A stretch of DNA of 64,000 nt from assembly GCF_017377575.1 (NCBI RefSeq), contig NZ_JAFREM010000003.1, forward strand, positions 47,505 to 111,504, read 5' to 3'. Positions 34,064 to 43,327 of the stretch are shown piece after piece; the first letter of the stretch is position 1, and each line of letters opens with the position of its first letter. A program made the translations under genes and the position numbers. The notes under the pieces are model-generated. The model was not told where the DNA came from and searched no databases. It saw only the letters and a program-made list of their open reading frames with translations. Source of the stretch: Candidatus Enterococcus moelleringii. GTDB lineage: Bacteria > Bacillota > Bacilli > Lactobacillales > Enterococcaceae.

Positions 34064-34997
34064 AATTGTATTCATGGGAACACCGGCTTTTTCGGTCCCG
34101 ATCTTAGAAGGCTTGTTAGCTGAAAATTACGAAATCGCGGCGGTAGTTACTCAGCCGGACCGTCCAGTTGGGCGTAAAAAGACGATTACACCCACACCTG
34201 TGAAGGCAGCAGCTGTTGAACACGGCCTGCTGGTCTTACAGCCAGAAAAAATCAGCGGATCACCAGAAATGGAGAAAATTGCTGAGTTAGCGCCGGATTT
34301 AATTGTCACTGCAGCATTCGGCCAATTCTTGCCGGAACAGCTGCTGCAAGTTCCTAAATTAGGAGCGATCAATGTTCACGCATCCTTATTGCCTAAATAT
34401 CGCGGAGGTGCACCTGTGCACTACGCCATTATGAACGGTGAAAAGGAAACCGGCGTAACGATTATGGAAATGATCAAAAAAATGGATGCTGGCGGTATTT
34501 TTAGTCAACGCAGTATCCCCATCACTAAGCAAGATGATGTTGGCACAATGTTTGAAAAATTAAGCAATGTTGGTAAAGAGCTGTTGTTAGAAACATTGCC
34601 GCAAATTATTAGCGGGGAGCTTCAACCAACGCCGCAAGACGACGCAGAAGTTACCTTTTCTCCTAATATTACTAGAGAGCAAGAAGCAGTTGATTGGAAC
34701 AAAACAGCGGAAGAAGTAGACAATCAAGTACGAGGCATGCATCCGTGGCCAATCGCATTTACTACTTATGAAGATGCCCGTTGGAAGATTTTCCATGCGA
34801 CACCAACAGAGGAAACAACAACGGCAGAACCAGGAACGATTGTTTTACGGACGAAAAAGGACTTGCATATTGCTTGTGGTCAAGGAACCGTTTTGGCTAT
34901 CGATGAATTACAACCAGCCGGCAAAGGCAAACAAACCGTTCAAGCGTTTCTAAACGGCAGCGGCCAATCAGTCGCGGAAGGTCAACAGGTGAAATAA
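34056..34997 (+). CDS. fmt: Methionyl-tRNA formyltransferase
   Basis: 313 residues: MTKIVFMGTPAFSVPILEGL at the start, the catalytic NVHASLLPKYRGGAPVHYAI and a C-terminal OB-like tRNA-binding domain. ATG 34056 is preferred to ATG 34050 because GGAGG at 34042-34046 is too close to the latter. It overlaps def by eight bases and rsmB by one base (TAATG), a tightly coupled translation-initiation module. Confidence 0.97.
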   Translation: MTKIVFMGTPAFSVPILEGLLAENYEIAAVVTQPDRPVGRKKTITPTPVKAAAVEHGLLVLQPEKISGSPEMEKIAELAPDLIVTAAFGQFLPEQLLQVPKLGAINVHASLLPKYRGGAPVHYAIMNGEKETGVTIMEMIKKMDAGGIFSQRSIPITKQDDVGTMFEKLSNVGKELLLETLPQIISGELQPTPQDDAEVTFSPNITREQEAVDWNKTAEEVDNQVRGMHPWPIAFTTYEDARWKIFHATPTEETTTAEPGTIVLRTKKDLHIACGQGTVLAIDELQPAGKGKQTVQAFLNGSGQSVAEGQQVK

Positions 34998-36358
34998 TGG
35001 CGAAAAAAATACCAAAGAAATTACTACATTCCGTGCGATATACGGCACTGGAAGCTATTGAACGAATTAATCATGGCGGAGCATACTCCAATTTGCTGCT
35101 GAATGAATTAATCAAAAAGAATCAAGTGGCAGACAAAGATACTGGACTATTAACTGAGCTAGTGTACGGTACGGTCAGCCGCAAACTTTTGCTGGCGTTT
35201 TATTTGTCGCCTTTTACTGCAAAAGCCAAACGGGTAGACAGCTGGGTTCAAAGTTTGTTGGAGCTCTCAGCGTATCAGCTGCTTTTCTTAGATCGTGTAC
35301 CTGACCATGCTATCTTGAATGAAGCGGTGGAAATTGCTAAAGCAAAAGGCAATCCCGGAATCGGCAAATTTGTGAATGGCGTTCTGCGTTCCTTGCAAAG
35401 AAAAGGCGCTCCTTCATTAGAAACAATCGCTGATCCAATCGAACGATTAGCCATTGAAATTAGTCTGCCGACTTTCTTAACTGAAAAATTCGTTGAAGAA
35501 ATTGGTTTGGAAGAAACGCGTAAGTTAGGTCTCTCATTATTGGAGCCTAGCCATGTAAGTGCCCGGGTGGATATCAGAAAGATTAGTCGGGAAGAAGCGA
35601 TTGAGCAGCTGCTAAAAGAAGGAATTGAAGCCAGAGTAAGTGAAGTCTCTCCTTACGGTATTATTGCCGACAAAGGATTTCTAGCCGGAAGCAGTCTGTA
35701 CGAAGAAGGATTGTTAACGATTCAAGATGAAAGCTCCATGCTGGTGGCGCAAGTCATGGGAGTCCAACCAGGCGAACAAATTTTAGACGCCTGTGCAGCA
35801 CCTGGCGGTAAAACAACTCATATGGCTGCCTTACTAGAGGGCAAAGGGAAAATTACCGCACTTGATATCCATGAACACAAGCTGAAGTTGGTCAGAGAAA
35901 ATGCTGAACGTTTGCATGTGTCAGAGGTAGTCGAGACAAAAGAGATGGATGCTCGAACAGCAGCCGAACATTTTGCCAAAGAAAGCTTTGACCGCATTCT
36001 AATCGATGCCCCTTGTTCAGGTTTAGGATTAATGCGGCGAAAACCCGACATTAAATACCAGAAAAAAGCCGAAGATTTTCAACAATTGCCTAAAATTCAG
36101 CGGGCAATTTTAGAAAGTTGCGGGCCAACGTTAAAAAAAGGTGGCATCTTGGTCTATAGTACATGTACAATTACTTCTGAAGAGAACCAAGAAGTCGCAG
36201 CAGCTTTTCTAGCGGATCATCCAGAATTTGAGAAGGTTGATATCAAGGCAGACGCAATTTTAGAACCGGCTATTCAAGATCAAATGTTGATACTGTATCC
36301 TGAAATGCTGATGACTGACGGCTTTTTCATCTGCGCGATGCGCAAAAACGACAAATGA
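34997..36358 (+). CDS. rsmB: 16S rRNA m5C967 methyltransferase RsmB (Sun)
   Basis: 453 residues. N-terminal NusB-like RNA-binding domain (residues about 10-150), then a Rossmann methyltransferase with SAM motif ACAAPGGKTTHMAALL, DAPCSGLGLMRRKPD holding one catalytic cysteine and YSTCTITSEEN holding the other. It methylates C967 of 16S rRNA. stp follows 12 bases later. Confidence 0.96.
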   Translation: MAKKIPKKLLHSVRYTALEAIERINHGGAYSNLLLNELIKKNQVADKDTGLLTELVYGTVSRKLLLAFYLSPFTAKAKRVDSWVQSLLELSAYQLLFLDRVPDHAILNEAVEIAKAKGNPGIGKFVNGVLRSLQRKGAPSLETIADPIERLAIEISLPTFLTEKFVEEIGLEETRKLGLSLLEPSHVSARVDIRKISREEAIEQLLKEGIEARVSEVSPYGIIADKGFLAGSSLYEEGLLTIQDESSMLVAQVMGVQPGEQILDACAAPGGKTTHMAALLEGKGKITALDIHEHKLKLVRENAERLHVSEVVETKEMDARTAAEHFAKESFDRILIDAPCSGLGLMRRKPDIKYQKKAEDFQQLPKIQRAILESCGPTLKKGGILVYSTCTITSEENQEVAAAFLADHPEFEKVDIKADAILEPAIQDQMLILYPEMLMTDGFFICAMRKNDK

Positions 36359-36370
36359 GGTGGAACAAAA

Positions 36371-37114
36371 TTGGAAATTCAATTTCAATCGGATATCGGT
36401 AAACGACGTCAAATGAACCAGGATTACGCTAACGTCTTTGTGAATCAAGAGCAAAAATCATTAGCAATTTTGGCAGATGGTATGGGCGGTCATTTGGCTG
36501 GGGACGTTGCCAGTAAGATGGCGGTCAATGGACTAGGTGCCGCTTGGGAAGCTTCAGACATTTCGGATAGTGAAAAAGTTGCGCAATGGTTTATCCAGCA
36601 AATCCAAACAGAGAATCAAAAAATATATCAAGAGGGCATCGATCATCCTGAAATGCAAGGGATGGGAACGACCGTTGTGAGTGCGGCGCTATTTGAAGGT
36701 CATTTTACCCTAGCTCACGTAGGAGACAGCCGGGCCTATTTCATTCATGATCACGTGATCCGTCAGTTAACCGATGACCATTCACTGGTTAATGAGCTGG
36801 TGAAATCAGGTGAAATTACTGAAGAGATGGCAGCTGTTCATCCGCAAAAAAATGTTTTAACCCGATCAGTTGGTGTCTATGGCACAGTTGAAGTGGACGT
36901 TTCCCACCATACTTACCAAGAGAACGATTATTTGCTGTTGTGTTCAGATGGTTTAACGAACATGGTTAGCGAAGAAAGAATCCTCTCGATTATTGAAAGT
37001 GAGCAGCCTTTAGCTGACAAGACGAACCAATTGATTGCTGAAGCCAATGAAGCCGGTGGCGCTGATAATATCACTGTGTTGTTGATTCACTTTGGCAAGG
37101 AGGTTCCGGAATGA
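36371..37114 (+). CDS. stp: PP2C-family Ser/Thr protein phosphatase
   Basis: 247 residues, TTG start behind GAGGTGG. PP2C metal-binding motifs are DIGKRRQMNQDY, LADGMGGH, HVGDSRAYF, CSDGLTNMV and ADNITVLLI. It reverses the action of the PASTA kinase encoded next, with which it shares an ATGA overlap, and acts on cell-wall, division and translation factors. Confidence 0.97.
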   Translation: MEIQFQSDIGKRRQMNQDYANVFVNQEQKSLAILADGMGGHLAGDVASKMAVNGLGAAWEASDISDSEKVAQWFIQQIQTENQKIYQEGIDHPEMQGMGTTVVSAALFEGHFTLAHVGDSRAYFIHDHVIRQLTDDHSLVNELVKSGEITEEMAAVHPQKNVLTRSVGVYGTVEVDVSHHTYQENDYLLLCSDGLTNMVSEERILSIIESEQPLADKTNQLIAEANEAGGADNITVLLIHFGKEVPE

Positions 37115-39276
37115 TAGATATCGGTAAAGTCATAAATGGCCGATATAAAGTCATTGCCAGTATCGGCAGCGGCGGGATGGCCAATGTCTTCTTAGCCCAT
37201 GATTTAATTTTAGACCGCGATGTGGCAATCAAAGTTTTGCGTTTCAACTTTCAAAACGATCAAACGGCTATTCGCCGTTTTCAACGGGAAGCACTGGCAG
37301 CCACCGAATTGGTGCATCCTAACATTGTTAGCGTGTACGATGTAGGTGAAGAAGAGGATATGCAGTATTTAGTAATGGAATATGTTCGGGGCATGGATTT
37401 GAAACGCTACATCCAAACCCAGTACCCAATTCCTTACACAAAAATCGTTGATATTATGCAGCAAATTCTTTCAGCTGTTAGCTTGGCCCATGCTCATGGA
37501 ATCATTCACCGGGATTTGAAACCGCAAAATGTTTTAATTGATCAAGAAGGTGTAGTGAAAATTACGGACTTCGGGATCGCCATCGCTTTATCAGAAACAT
37601 CGTTAACTCAGACTAATTCGCTTTTAGGTTCAGTTCATTATTTGTCTCCCGAGCAAGCGCGGGGCAGTATGGCTACTAAACAATCCGATATTTACGCGCT
37701 GGGAATTATTTTGTATGAAATGATGACCGGGAATGTTCCTTTCGACGGTGAATCTGCTGTGACGATCGCGTTGAAACATTTCCAAGATCAAATACCTTCT
37801 GTGAAGGTGTTCGACCCAGAAGCACCTCAATCGTTGGAAAACATCGTAATGAATGCAACAGCTAAAGATCCGGCCGACCGTTACAAAACAGCGGAAGAAA
37901 TGTCCGATGACTTAGCTACTGCTCTTTCTCCAGGAAGATTAGATGAGCAGCCGTGGGAACCATCAGTAATGAATGGCGAGACGAAACTTTTGACGCCCAT
38001 CACTGATGAGATAGAACCGGTTAAACAAAAGCAAGAAATACCTAAAATGGTGAACAAGCCAATGGAGCCGCAAAAAAAGAAAAAACGGAAAAAATGGCCG
38101 TGGCTTCTATTAGCATTGCTGGTTCTAGCTGTTGGCGGATTTGCGGCATATATGTTTGCCAGTAGTAATCAGGAAGTAGCCATCCCAGATGTAAAGAATA
38201 TGACAGAGGCCCAAGCCCGGCAAACATTGGAAGAAGCGGATATTCAGGTCGCCGAGCGGACCGAATCTATTCCTGATGATGACGTTGAAGAAGGAAAGGT
38301 GGTTCGGACTGATCCTGAAGCCGGCAACATGATTCGACGTAATCGTTCGGTTCGCCTGTACATCAGCAGTGGTGTCGGGACAGTTGAACTGGATGACTAT
38401 ACCGGTGAGAAAATCAGCGATGTCCGACAAGAACTGCGAGACTTAGGTTTTACATCAACACAAATTAAAACGAATGAAGTCTTCGATGAGGATGCCGAAA
38501 AAGGAGAAGTTATCAGTCAAACTCCCGATGCTGGTGATGAAGTAGATCCTTCTAAAGATACGATTACTTTTGAAGTCTCCAAAGGTCCGGAAACCTTCAA
38601 GCTTGGTAATTATGCAGGAATGACTTATGCTGAAGCTGAAGCGGCTTTAATAGCCTTAGGAATCGATGATTCTCAGATTGAACAAGTGGATGAAAACAGC
38701 GAAACAGTAGCTGCGGGCGTAGTCATTAGTCAAAGTCCGATTGCCGAGACTGAAGTAACAGCAGATGAGTCAATTGAACTGAAAGTCAGCAGTGGCTCTG
38801 CTAAAGTGACAGTCCCTAACTTAAGCGGTCGAACACAAGCAGAAGCTGAGACTGAATTGAGAAACTTAGGATTGACATCCGCGATTAGTGAAGAGTTCTC
38901 TGATAGTGTGGAAGCTGGTAAAGTTATTGGAACCGATCCTGGCAATGGTGCCTCTGTTGACAGCGGCAGCACGGTAACACTAAGAGTTTCCAAAGGTGCA
39001 GAGGTTACTGAAGAGAACTTTAATGTTACTGTTAATGCAACGTACAAAGGGACCAACGATCAGCCAGAGACCATTACGGTTTTAGTGAAAGATGCGAATA
39101 ACGGCAGCTTGACCAATAAGGCGACCTTTACTTTGGATGCAGGAACTACTTCCAACAGTCAATCGGTACCTGTAACCATAAAGAATGGTGAAGAGGCTAC
39201 GATTGAAGTTCAAAGAAATGGTGTCACAGCTGTAACTAGAAGTGTAAACCGAGAAACAAGTATTAATGTTCCATAA
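37111..39276 (+). CDS. prkC: PASTA-domain Ser/Thr protein kinase (PrkC/Stk/IreK type)
   Basis: 721 residues. Kinase domain (about 10-275) with GSGGMANVFLAHD, VAIKVLR, HRDLKPQNVL, DFGIA and SPEQARG intact. A single membrane helix lies near residues 330-352 after a Lys-rich stretch. Outside are four PASTA repeats (about residues 355-625) that bind peptidoglycan fragments, then an 85-residue Thr/Asn/Val-rich beta domain at the end. In enterococci this kinase (IreK) controls cell-wall stress and cephalosporin tolerance. Coupled to stp by ATGA. Confidence 0.97.
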   Translation: MIDIGKVINGRYKVIASIGSGGMANVFLAHDLILDRDVAIKVLRFNFQNDQTAIRRFQREALAATELVHPNIVSVYDVGEEEDMQYLVMEYVRGMDLKRYIQTQYPIPYTKIVDIMQQILSAVSLAHAHGIIHRDLKPQNVLIDQEGVVKITDFGIAIALSETSLTQTNSLLGSVHYLSPEQARGSMATKQSDIYALGIILYEMMTGNVPFDGESAVTIALKHFQDQIPSVKVFDPEAPQSLENIVMNATAKDPADRYKTAEEMSDDLATALSPGRLDEQPWEPSVMNGETKLLTPITDEIEPVKQKQEIPKMVNKPMEPQKKKKRKKWPWLLLALLVLAVGGFAAYMFASSNQEVAIPDVKNMTEAQARQTLEEADIQVAERTESIPDDDVEEGKVVRTDPEAGNMIRRNRSVRLYISSGVGTVELDDYTGEKISDVRQELRDLGFTSTQIKTNEVFDEDAEKGEVISQTPDAGDEVDPSKDTITFEVSKGPETFKLGNYAGMTYAEAEAALIALGIDDSQIEQVDENSETVAAGVVISQSPIAETEVTADESIELKVSSGSAKVTVPNLSGRTQAEAETELRNLGLTSAISEEFSDSVEAGKVIGTDPGNGASVDSGSTVTLRVSKGAEVTEENFNVTVNATYKGTNDQPETITVLVKDANNGSLTNKATFTLDAGTTSNSQSVPVTIKNGEEATIEVQRNGVTAVTRSVNRETSINVP

Positions 39277-39284
39277 TTTAGCTG

Positions 39285-39319
39285 GATACCTCTTCCCAAG
39301 CGGAAGAGGTATCTTTTTT
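39285..39319 (+). terminator. Terminator after the kinase gene
   Basis: GATACCTCTTCC/GGAAGAGGTATC twelve-base-pair stem with five-base loop and TTTTTT. Confidence 0.93.
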
Positions 39320-39387
39320 AGGTTTTTTTTACTAATATTTGTTTGCTGATTATGGTACAATGGTTGCGAGAGATTTTATCGAAAGGA

Positions 39388-40269
39388 GTGAGAGGTATCG
39401 AAGGACAAATTCGCAAAGCGTTAAGTGGTTTTTATTATGTCTCCAGTGACGGGGAGATGCATCAGACACGAGCAAGAGGGAATTTCCGCAAACGTGGATT
39501 AACACCGCTGGTGGGAGACGAAGTGATCTTCAGCAGTGAAGAAAACAGTGAAGGATATATTTTAGAACTGCTGCCCCGTAAAAATGAACTTGTTCGTCCG
39601 CCGGTGGCAAATGTCGATTTAGGCGTGGTAGTCGCAAGCTTGGTAGAACCAAAATTTTCTTATAACTTATTGGACCGTTTTTTAGTAACCTTGGAAAGCA
39701 AGGAAATTGATCCAGTCATTTACCTTTCGAAATCTGATTTAGTGGAAGATGACGTACAAGTTACGGAGATTAAGGCTGTTTACGAACCGTTAGGCTATCC
39801 AGTAATCGCCGGCCTCCCAGAAAAAGAACGATTGACACGACTATTCAACGGTAAATTGACTGTCTTCATGGGTCAATCTGGTGCTGGGAAATCGACTTTA
39901 TTGAATGAATTGGCACCGGAGCTAGAACTAGCAACCGGAGAAATTTCTGAATCCTTGGGAAGAGGGAAGCACACGACTCGTCATGTAGAATTATTGGAAT
40001 TGTTTGATGGCTTAGTAGCGGATACACCTGGGTTTAGTTCAATTGATTTTCTGGAATTGTCCGCAGAAGAACTTTCAAAAGATTTTCCGGAATTCCGAGC
40101 AGCAGCTCCGTATTGTCGTTTTCGCGAGTGTCGCCATGTAAAAGAACCAGGCTGTGAAGTGAAAAAACAAGTAGATAGTGGGGAAATCTCCCAATCCCGT
40201 TATGATAACTATTTGCAATTTTTGCAAGAGATTGAATATCGTCGACCTGTGTACAAAAAGAAAAATTAA
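39388..40269 (+). CDS. rsgA: Ribosome biogenesis GTPase RsgA
   Basis: About 293 residues: OB-fold at the N-terminus (GQIRKALSGFYYV), circularly permuted GTPase with YLSKSDL (G4), GQSGAGKSTLLNEL (G1), DTPGFS (G3), and a C-terminal zinc site CRFRECRH...EPGC. It checks late 30S assembly. The start is unclear: GTG 39388 lies inside the AAAGGAG sequence (39382-39388), while ATC 39397, eight bases after it, gives the usual family N-terminus. ATG 39352 is upstream but overlaps a possible -10. GTG is given as the nearest canonical codon. Confidence 0.93.
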   Translation: MRGIEGQIRKALSGFYYVSSDGEMHQTRARGNFRKRGLTPLVGDEVIFSSEENSEGYILELLPRKNELVRPPVANVDLGVVVASLVEPKFSYNLLDRFLVTLESKEIDPVIYLSKSDLVEDDVQVTEIKAVYEPLGYPVIAGLPEKERLTRLFNGKLTVFMGQSGAGKSTLLNELAPELELATGEISESLGRGKHTTRHVELLELFDGLVADTPGFSSIDFLELSAEELSKDFPEFRAAAPYCRFRECRHVKEPGCEVKKQVDSGEISQSRYDNYLQFLQEIEYRRPVYKKKN

Positions 40270-40288
40270 TATATAAGGAGTAGATAAA

Positions 40289-40939
40289 ATGAAAATTGCC
40301 CCATCGATTTTAAGTGCAGATTTTGCTCGTTTAGGTGAAGAAGTAAAAATGGTTGAAGCAGCAGGTGTGGATTATATCCATATTGATGTAATGGATGGAA
40401 ATTTTGTACCAAACATTACCTTTGGTCCTAGCGTGGTGGCTTCGTTGCGTCCGATTACTAAGCTTCCATTAGATGTTCATTTGATGATTGATGCACCAGA
40501 GAAATATATCGAAGATTTTGCTAAAGCAGGATCAGATATTATTATGGCCCACGTTGAAGCCACTCCGCATATTCATCGTGCAGTTCAGATGATTAAACAA
40601 GCAGGCGTGAAGGCTGGGGTTGTGTTGAACCCAGGAACACCTGTGGAATCAATCAAATATGTATTGTCGCAAGTCGACCAAATTTTGATTATGACAGTAA
40701 ACCCAGGTTTTGGCGGACAATCCTTCATCGAAGAAACGGTTGCTAAAATCGCTGAATTGGACAAACTTCGGAAAGAACACGGCTATCACTATGAAATCGA
40801 AGTTGATGGCGGGATTGTGCCGGAAACAGCGGCGAAGTGTCGCGAAGCGGGAGCGGATGTTTTTGTAGCCGGCTCTTATATTTATGGCGCGGAAGATCCT
40901 GAAGCACGAATCAAAGCGTTGCGGGAAGTTTTAGACTAA
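40289..40939 (+). CDS. rpe: Ribulose-phosphate 3-epimerase
   Basis: 216 residues, a TIM barrel with [37 protein letters not shown] and VDGGI, containing the metal and catalytic Asp and His residues. It interconverts ribulose-5-phosphate and xylulose-5-phosphate in the pentose phosphate pathway. AAGGAG lies before ATG 40289; the stop overlaps thiN (TAATG). Confidence 0.97.
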   Translation: MKIAPSILSADFARLGEEVKMVEAAGVDYIHIDVMDGNFVPNITFGPSVVASLRPITKLPLDVHLMIDAPEKYIEDFAKAGSDIIMAHVEATPHIHRAVQMIKQAGVKAGVVLNPGTPVESIKYVLSQVDQILIMTVNPGFGGQSFIEETVAKIAELDKLRKEHGYHYEIEVDGGIVPETAAKCREAGADVFVAGSYIYGAEDPEARIKALREVLD

Positions 40940-41577
40940 TGAAAATTTTGCTAGTTGCTGGTGGTGAACCGAAGCAATGGCCTGAGTTTGAAGCGGATAA
41001 TTTTGATTACTTTGTAGGGATAGACCGGGGAAATCTTTATTTGCTAAACGCAGGGATTCATCCTGATTTAGCAGTAGGAGATTTTGATTCGCTATCTAGC
41101 GAAGAGCGTCGGCTGGTCTTTGATTCAGTTGGCGAAATATCCAAGTCGCCGGCTGAAAAAGACGATACAGATACTCAATTAGCTCTGGCTAAGACGTTTG
41201 AACGCTATCCGGAAGCGGAAGTAACCATTGTGGGGGCCACCGGGGGACGTCTGGATCATTTATTAGCCAATATATGGTTAGGCCTAGAACCTAGGTTTCA
41301 GCCCTTTCTTCAACAGTTTCAACTGAAGGATCGAACCAACACGGTCAGCTATCTTGCAGCTGGTAATCATAAAGTCCTTCAAGAAACGGATATGAAATAT
41401 TTAGGCTATTGCTGTTTAACACCAATCGAAGGGTTAACATTAAAAAATGTGAAGTATCCGCTAAACAATACGGATGTTTTACAGCCTACTAGTTTAGCTA
41501 GTAATGAATTTTTGCTTAGTGAAGCAGAAATAAGTTTTGACAGCGGGATCATTGCGGTAGTGCAAAGCCGGGATTAA
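40939..41577 (+). CDS. thiN: Thiamine pyrophosphokinase
   Basis: 212 residues with FVGIDRGNLYLL, LAVGDFDSL, KDDTDTQLAL and GATGGRLDHLLANI, the acidic and GGRxDH motifs of thiamine pyrophosphokinases. It makes TPP from thiamine imported by ThiT (at 24532), so uptake and activation are both in the window though in separate operons. One-base overlap with rpe; a very strong terminator follows. Confidence 0.95.
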   Translation: MKILLVAGGEPKQWPEFEADNFDYFVGIDRGNLYLLNAGIHPDLAVGDFDSLSSEERRLVFDSVGEISKSPAEKDDTDTQLALAKTFERYPEAEVTIVGATGGRLDHLLANIWLGLEPRFQPFLQQFQLKDRTNTVSYLAAGNHKVLQETDMKYLGYCCLTPIEGLTLKNVKYPLNNTDVLQPTSLASNEFLLSEAEISFDSGIIAVVQSRD

Positions 41578-41586
41578 GAAAAAATA

Positions 41587-41634
41587 AGTCAGCAGGAAGC
41601 AAAATAATTCTTATTTGCTTCCTGCTGACTTTTT
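41587..41634 (+). terminator. Terminator after thiN
   Basis: A 17-bp perfect stem, 41587-41603 with 41614-41630, followed by TTTTC; the longest terminator stem in the window. Confidence 0.95.
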
Positions 41635-41731
41635 CAGTTGCTAAAATTCTCTAAAATCGCGCGTCGTTGCTTCTTTAAGCCATCGGTTAGTGGTAGAATT
41701 TAGAATATCTTATTATGTCTGAGGTGCCTTT

Positions 41732-42589
41732 GTGAGAAAGTTTAATCCAAATAAAAATATTATTATTCTACTGATTTTAGTTATTATTGTCATTGCGACA
41801 ATTTCGATCACCGCAGCAAACCGTGCTCGTGAAGGCGAAACCAATGTTGTACAATCAATGGTTAATGATACCGTTGGTGTAGTGGATAAAGTGATTACTG
41901 CACCAGGACGCTGGTTGGCTAGCGGCACGACCGCCGTTTCAAACCTTATCAATACTTATGAAGAAAACGAACAGTTAAAAAGCAAAATCGACCAATATGA
42001 TGAAGTAGCGTTAGAAAATACAAATCATAAAAAAGAAATTGAGCAATTAAAGAAAGAATTAGATTTAAACCAAACATTAACGAATTATCAAAAAGTGACT
42101 GCTAATGTGATTACTCGTTCCCCTGATACTTGGCAGGATATGCTGATAGTGGATAGAGGCAGTGCTGACGGCATAGAGGGCAACATGGCTGTTATGTCGC
42201 AAAAAGGCTTGATTGGTCGTGTTGTTGAAGTGAACGCCCATACCTCAAAAGTAGAGCTGTTAACTTCTGACAATACTAATACAAACCATTTTCCTGTTCG
42301 AATCGCTACCGAATCAGGAGATACCTTTGGCGTATTAAAAGGCTATGATGCTGAGAGTCAGCAATTGATCGTTTCTGAAACAGAAGGTGAAGATTTCAAA
42401 GAAGGAGATGTCGTTCAAACCTCAGGCTTAGGTGGTAATTCACCAGCAGATTTGCCTATTGGCACTGTTGTAAGTGTGAAACCAGGCAGCTTTGGTTTGG
42501 ACCGTGAAGTGTACATCAAACCTTATGCCCAAATGTATGACATTTCGGTTGTAACGATTGTGCAGCGGATGGTGGAGGTTGGCGAATGA
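41732..42589 (+). CDS. mreC: Rod-shape-determining protein MreC
   Basis: 285 residues, GTG start. One N-terminal membrane helix (about residues 9-27), a coiled coil (about 65-110, KKEIEQLKKELDL) and a double beta-barrel (ANVITRSPDTWQDMLIVDRG, GLIGRVVEV). MreC is a scaffold for the lateral/peripheral wall synthesis complex; in ovococci MreCD act without MreB. mreD follows with an ATGA overlap. Confidence 0.95.
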   Translation: MRKFNPNKNIIILLILVIIVIATISITAANRAREGETNVVQSMVNDTVGVVDKVITAPGRWLASGTTAVSNLINTYEENEQLKSKIDQYDEVALENTNHKKEIEQLKKELDLNQTLTNYQKVTANVITRSPDTWQDMLIVDRGSADGIEGNMAVMSQKGLIGRVVEVNAHTSKVELLTSDNTNTNHFPVRIATESGDTFGVLKGYDAESQQLIVSETEGEDFKEGDVVQTSGLGGNSPADLPIGTVVSVKPGSFGLDREVYIKPYAQMYDISVVTIVQRMVEVGE

Positions 42590-43104
42590 CTCCAAGAAAC
42601 TATGTGAAATACATTGCGCCGCCCCTCTTGTTTATTTGCATGTTGTTAGATGCTCATATCAACCGGCTGTTCACTAATGCCTTTGACAATAATTATCTGA
42701 TGAATGCCCACTTAATGCTTCTAGTGATGCTTGTGGTTTCAGAAGTATTGGATCGCCGTTTTATGATTGGAACGATGCTGGTCATTGGCATCTTGTATGA
42801 CTTATATTATATCGGCGTAATCGGTATTTATGCGGTCATTTTACCGTTAATTGCCGCTTTAATCTATTTGTTTGGAAAAGTCATTCATCAAAGTTTGCTA
42901 ACGCTATTTTTCTCTATGATTATTTTCGTCACTTTTTTTGAGTTAGGCAGTACGTTATTGCAATTGATCTTTCAACTAGCTCATATAGATAGTCAATTCT
43001 TTGTTACCCGTTTTTTAGGGCCAACGCTTGCTTTGAATATTATCCTTTTTGTCATTTTAATTATCCCTGTCAGAAAAGTATTAATCGAAAAAAGCAATGC
43101 TTAA
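42586..43104 (+). CDS. mreD: Rod-shape-determining protein MreD
   Basis: 172 residues with about five membrane helices and little else (YDLYYIGVIGIYAVILPLIA, LILVILIIPVRK type ending). Coupled to mreC by ATGA and followed by its own terminator. The identification rests on topology and context. Confidence 0.93.
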   Translation: MTPRNYVKYIAPPLLFICMLLDAHINRLFTNAFDNNYLMNAHLMLLVMLVVSEVLDRRFMIGTMLVIGILYDLYYIGVIGIYAVILPLIAALIYLFGKVIHQSLLTLFFSMIIFVTFFELGSTLLQLIFQLAHIDSQFFVTRFLGPTLALNIILFVILIIPVRKVLIEKSNA

Positions 43105-43140
43105 GCAGGTTTTTTTAAAATAAAAACAGATAGCTGGAAG

Positions 43141-43165
43141 CAGAAGATTTTTCTTCTGTTTTTTT
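43141..43165 (+). terminator. Terminator after mreD
   Basis: CAGAAGA-TTTT-TCTTCTG followed by seven T residues. Confidence 0.85.
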
Positions 43166-43199
43166 GTTGTGACAAAAGCTCTGCTAAAATAGAGCGAAA

Positions 43200-43228
43200 T
43201 TGAAATAGTTTTGTAACAGAGCTATTAT
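43200..43228 (+). promoter_or_regulatory. Promoter of the sagA-like gene with WalR-like box
   Basis: TTGAAA (43200-43205) and TATTAT (43223-43228) have a 17-base spacer. TGTAAC-N5-TATTAT (43212-43228) matches the WalR/VicR consensus TGTWAH-N5-TGTWAH at 11 of 12 positions and overlaps the -10. WalR controls peptidoglycan hydrolases of this type in Firmicutes. Confidence 0.5.
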
Positions 43229-43327
43229 ACGCATGACATACAGCTGTGGTAAACTCATGAATGTGTTAGAAAAAAATCTAATAAAATTCATAAACCAAAA
43301 ACGTAAAAGTAGTCGGAGGATATAAGA

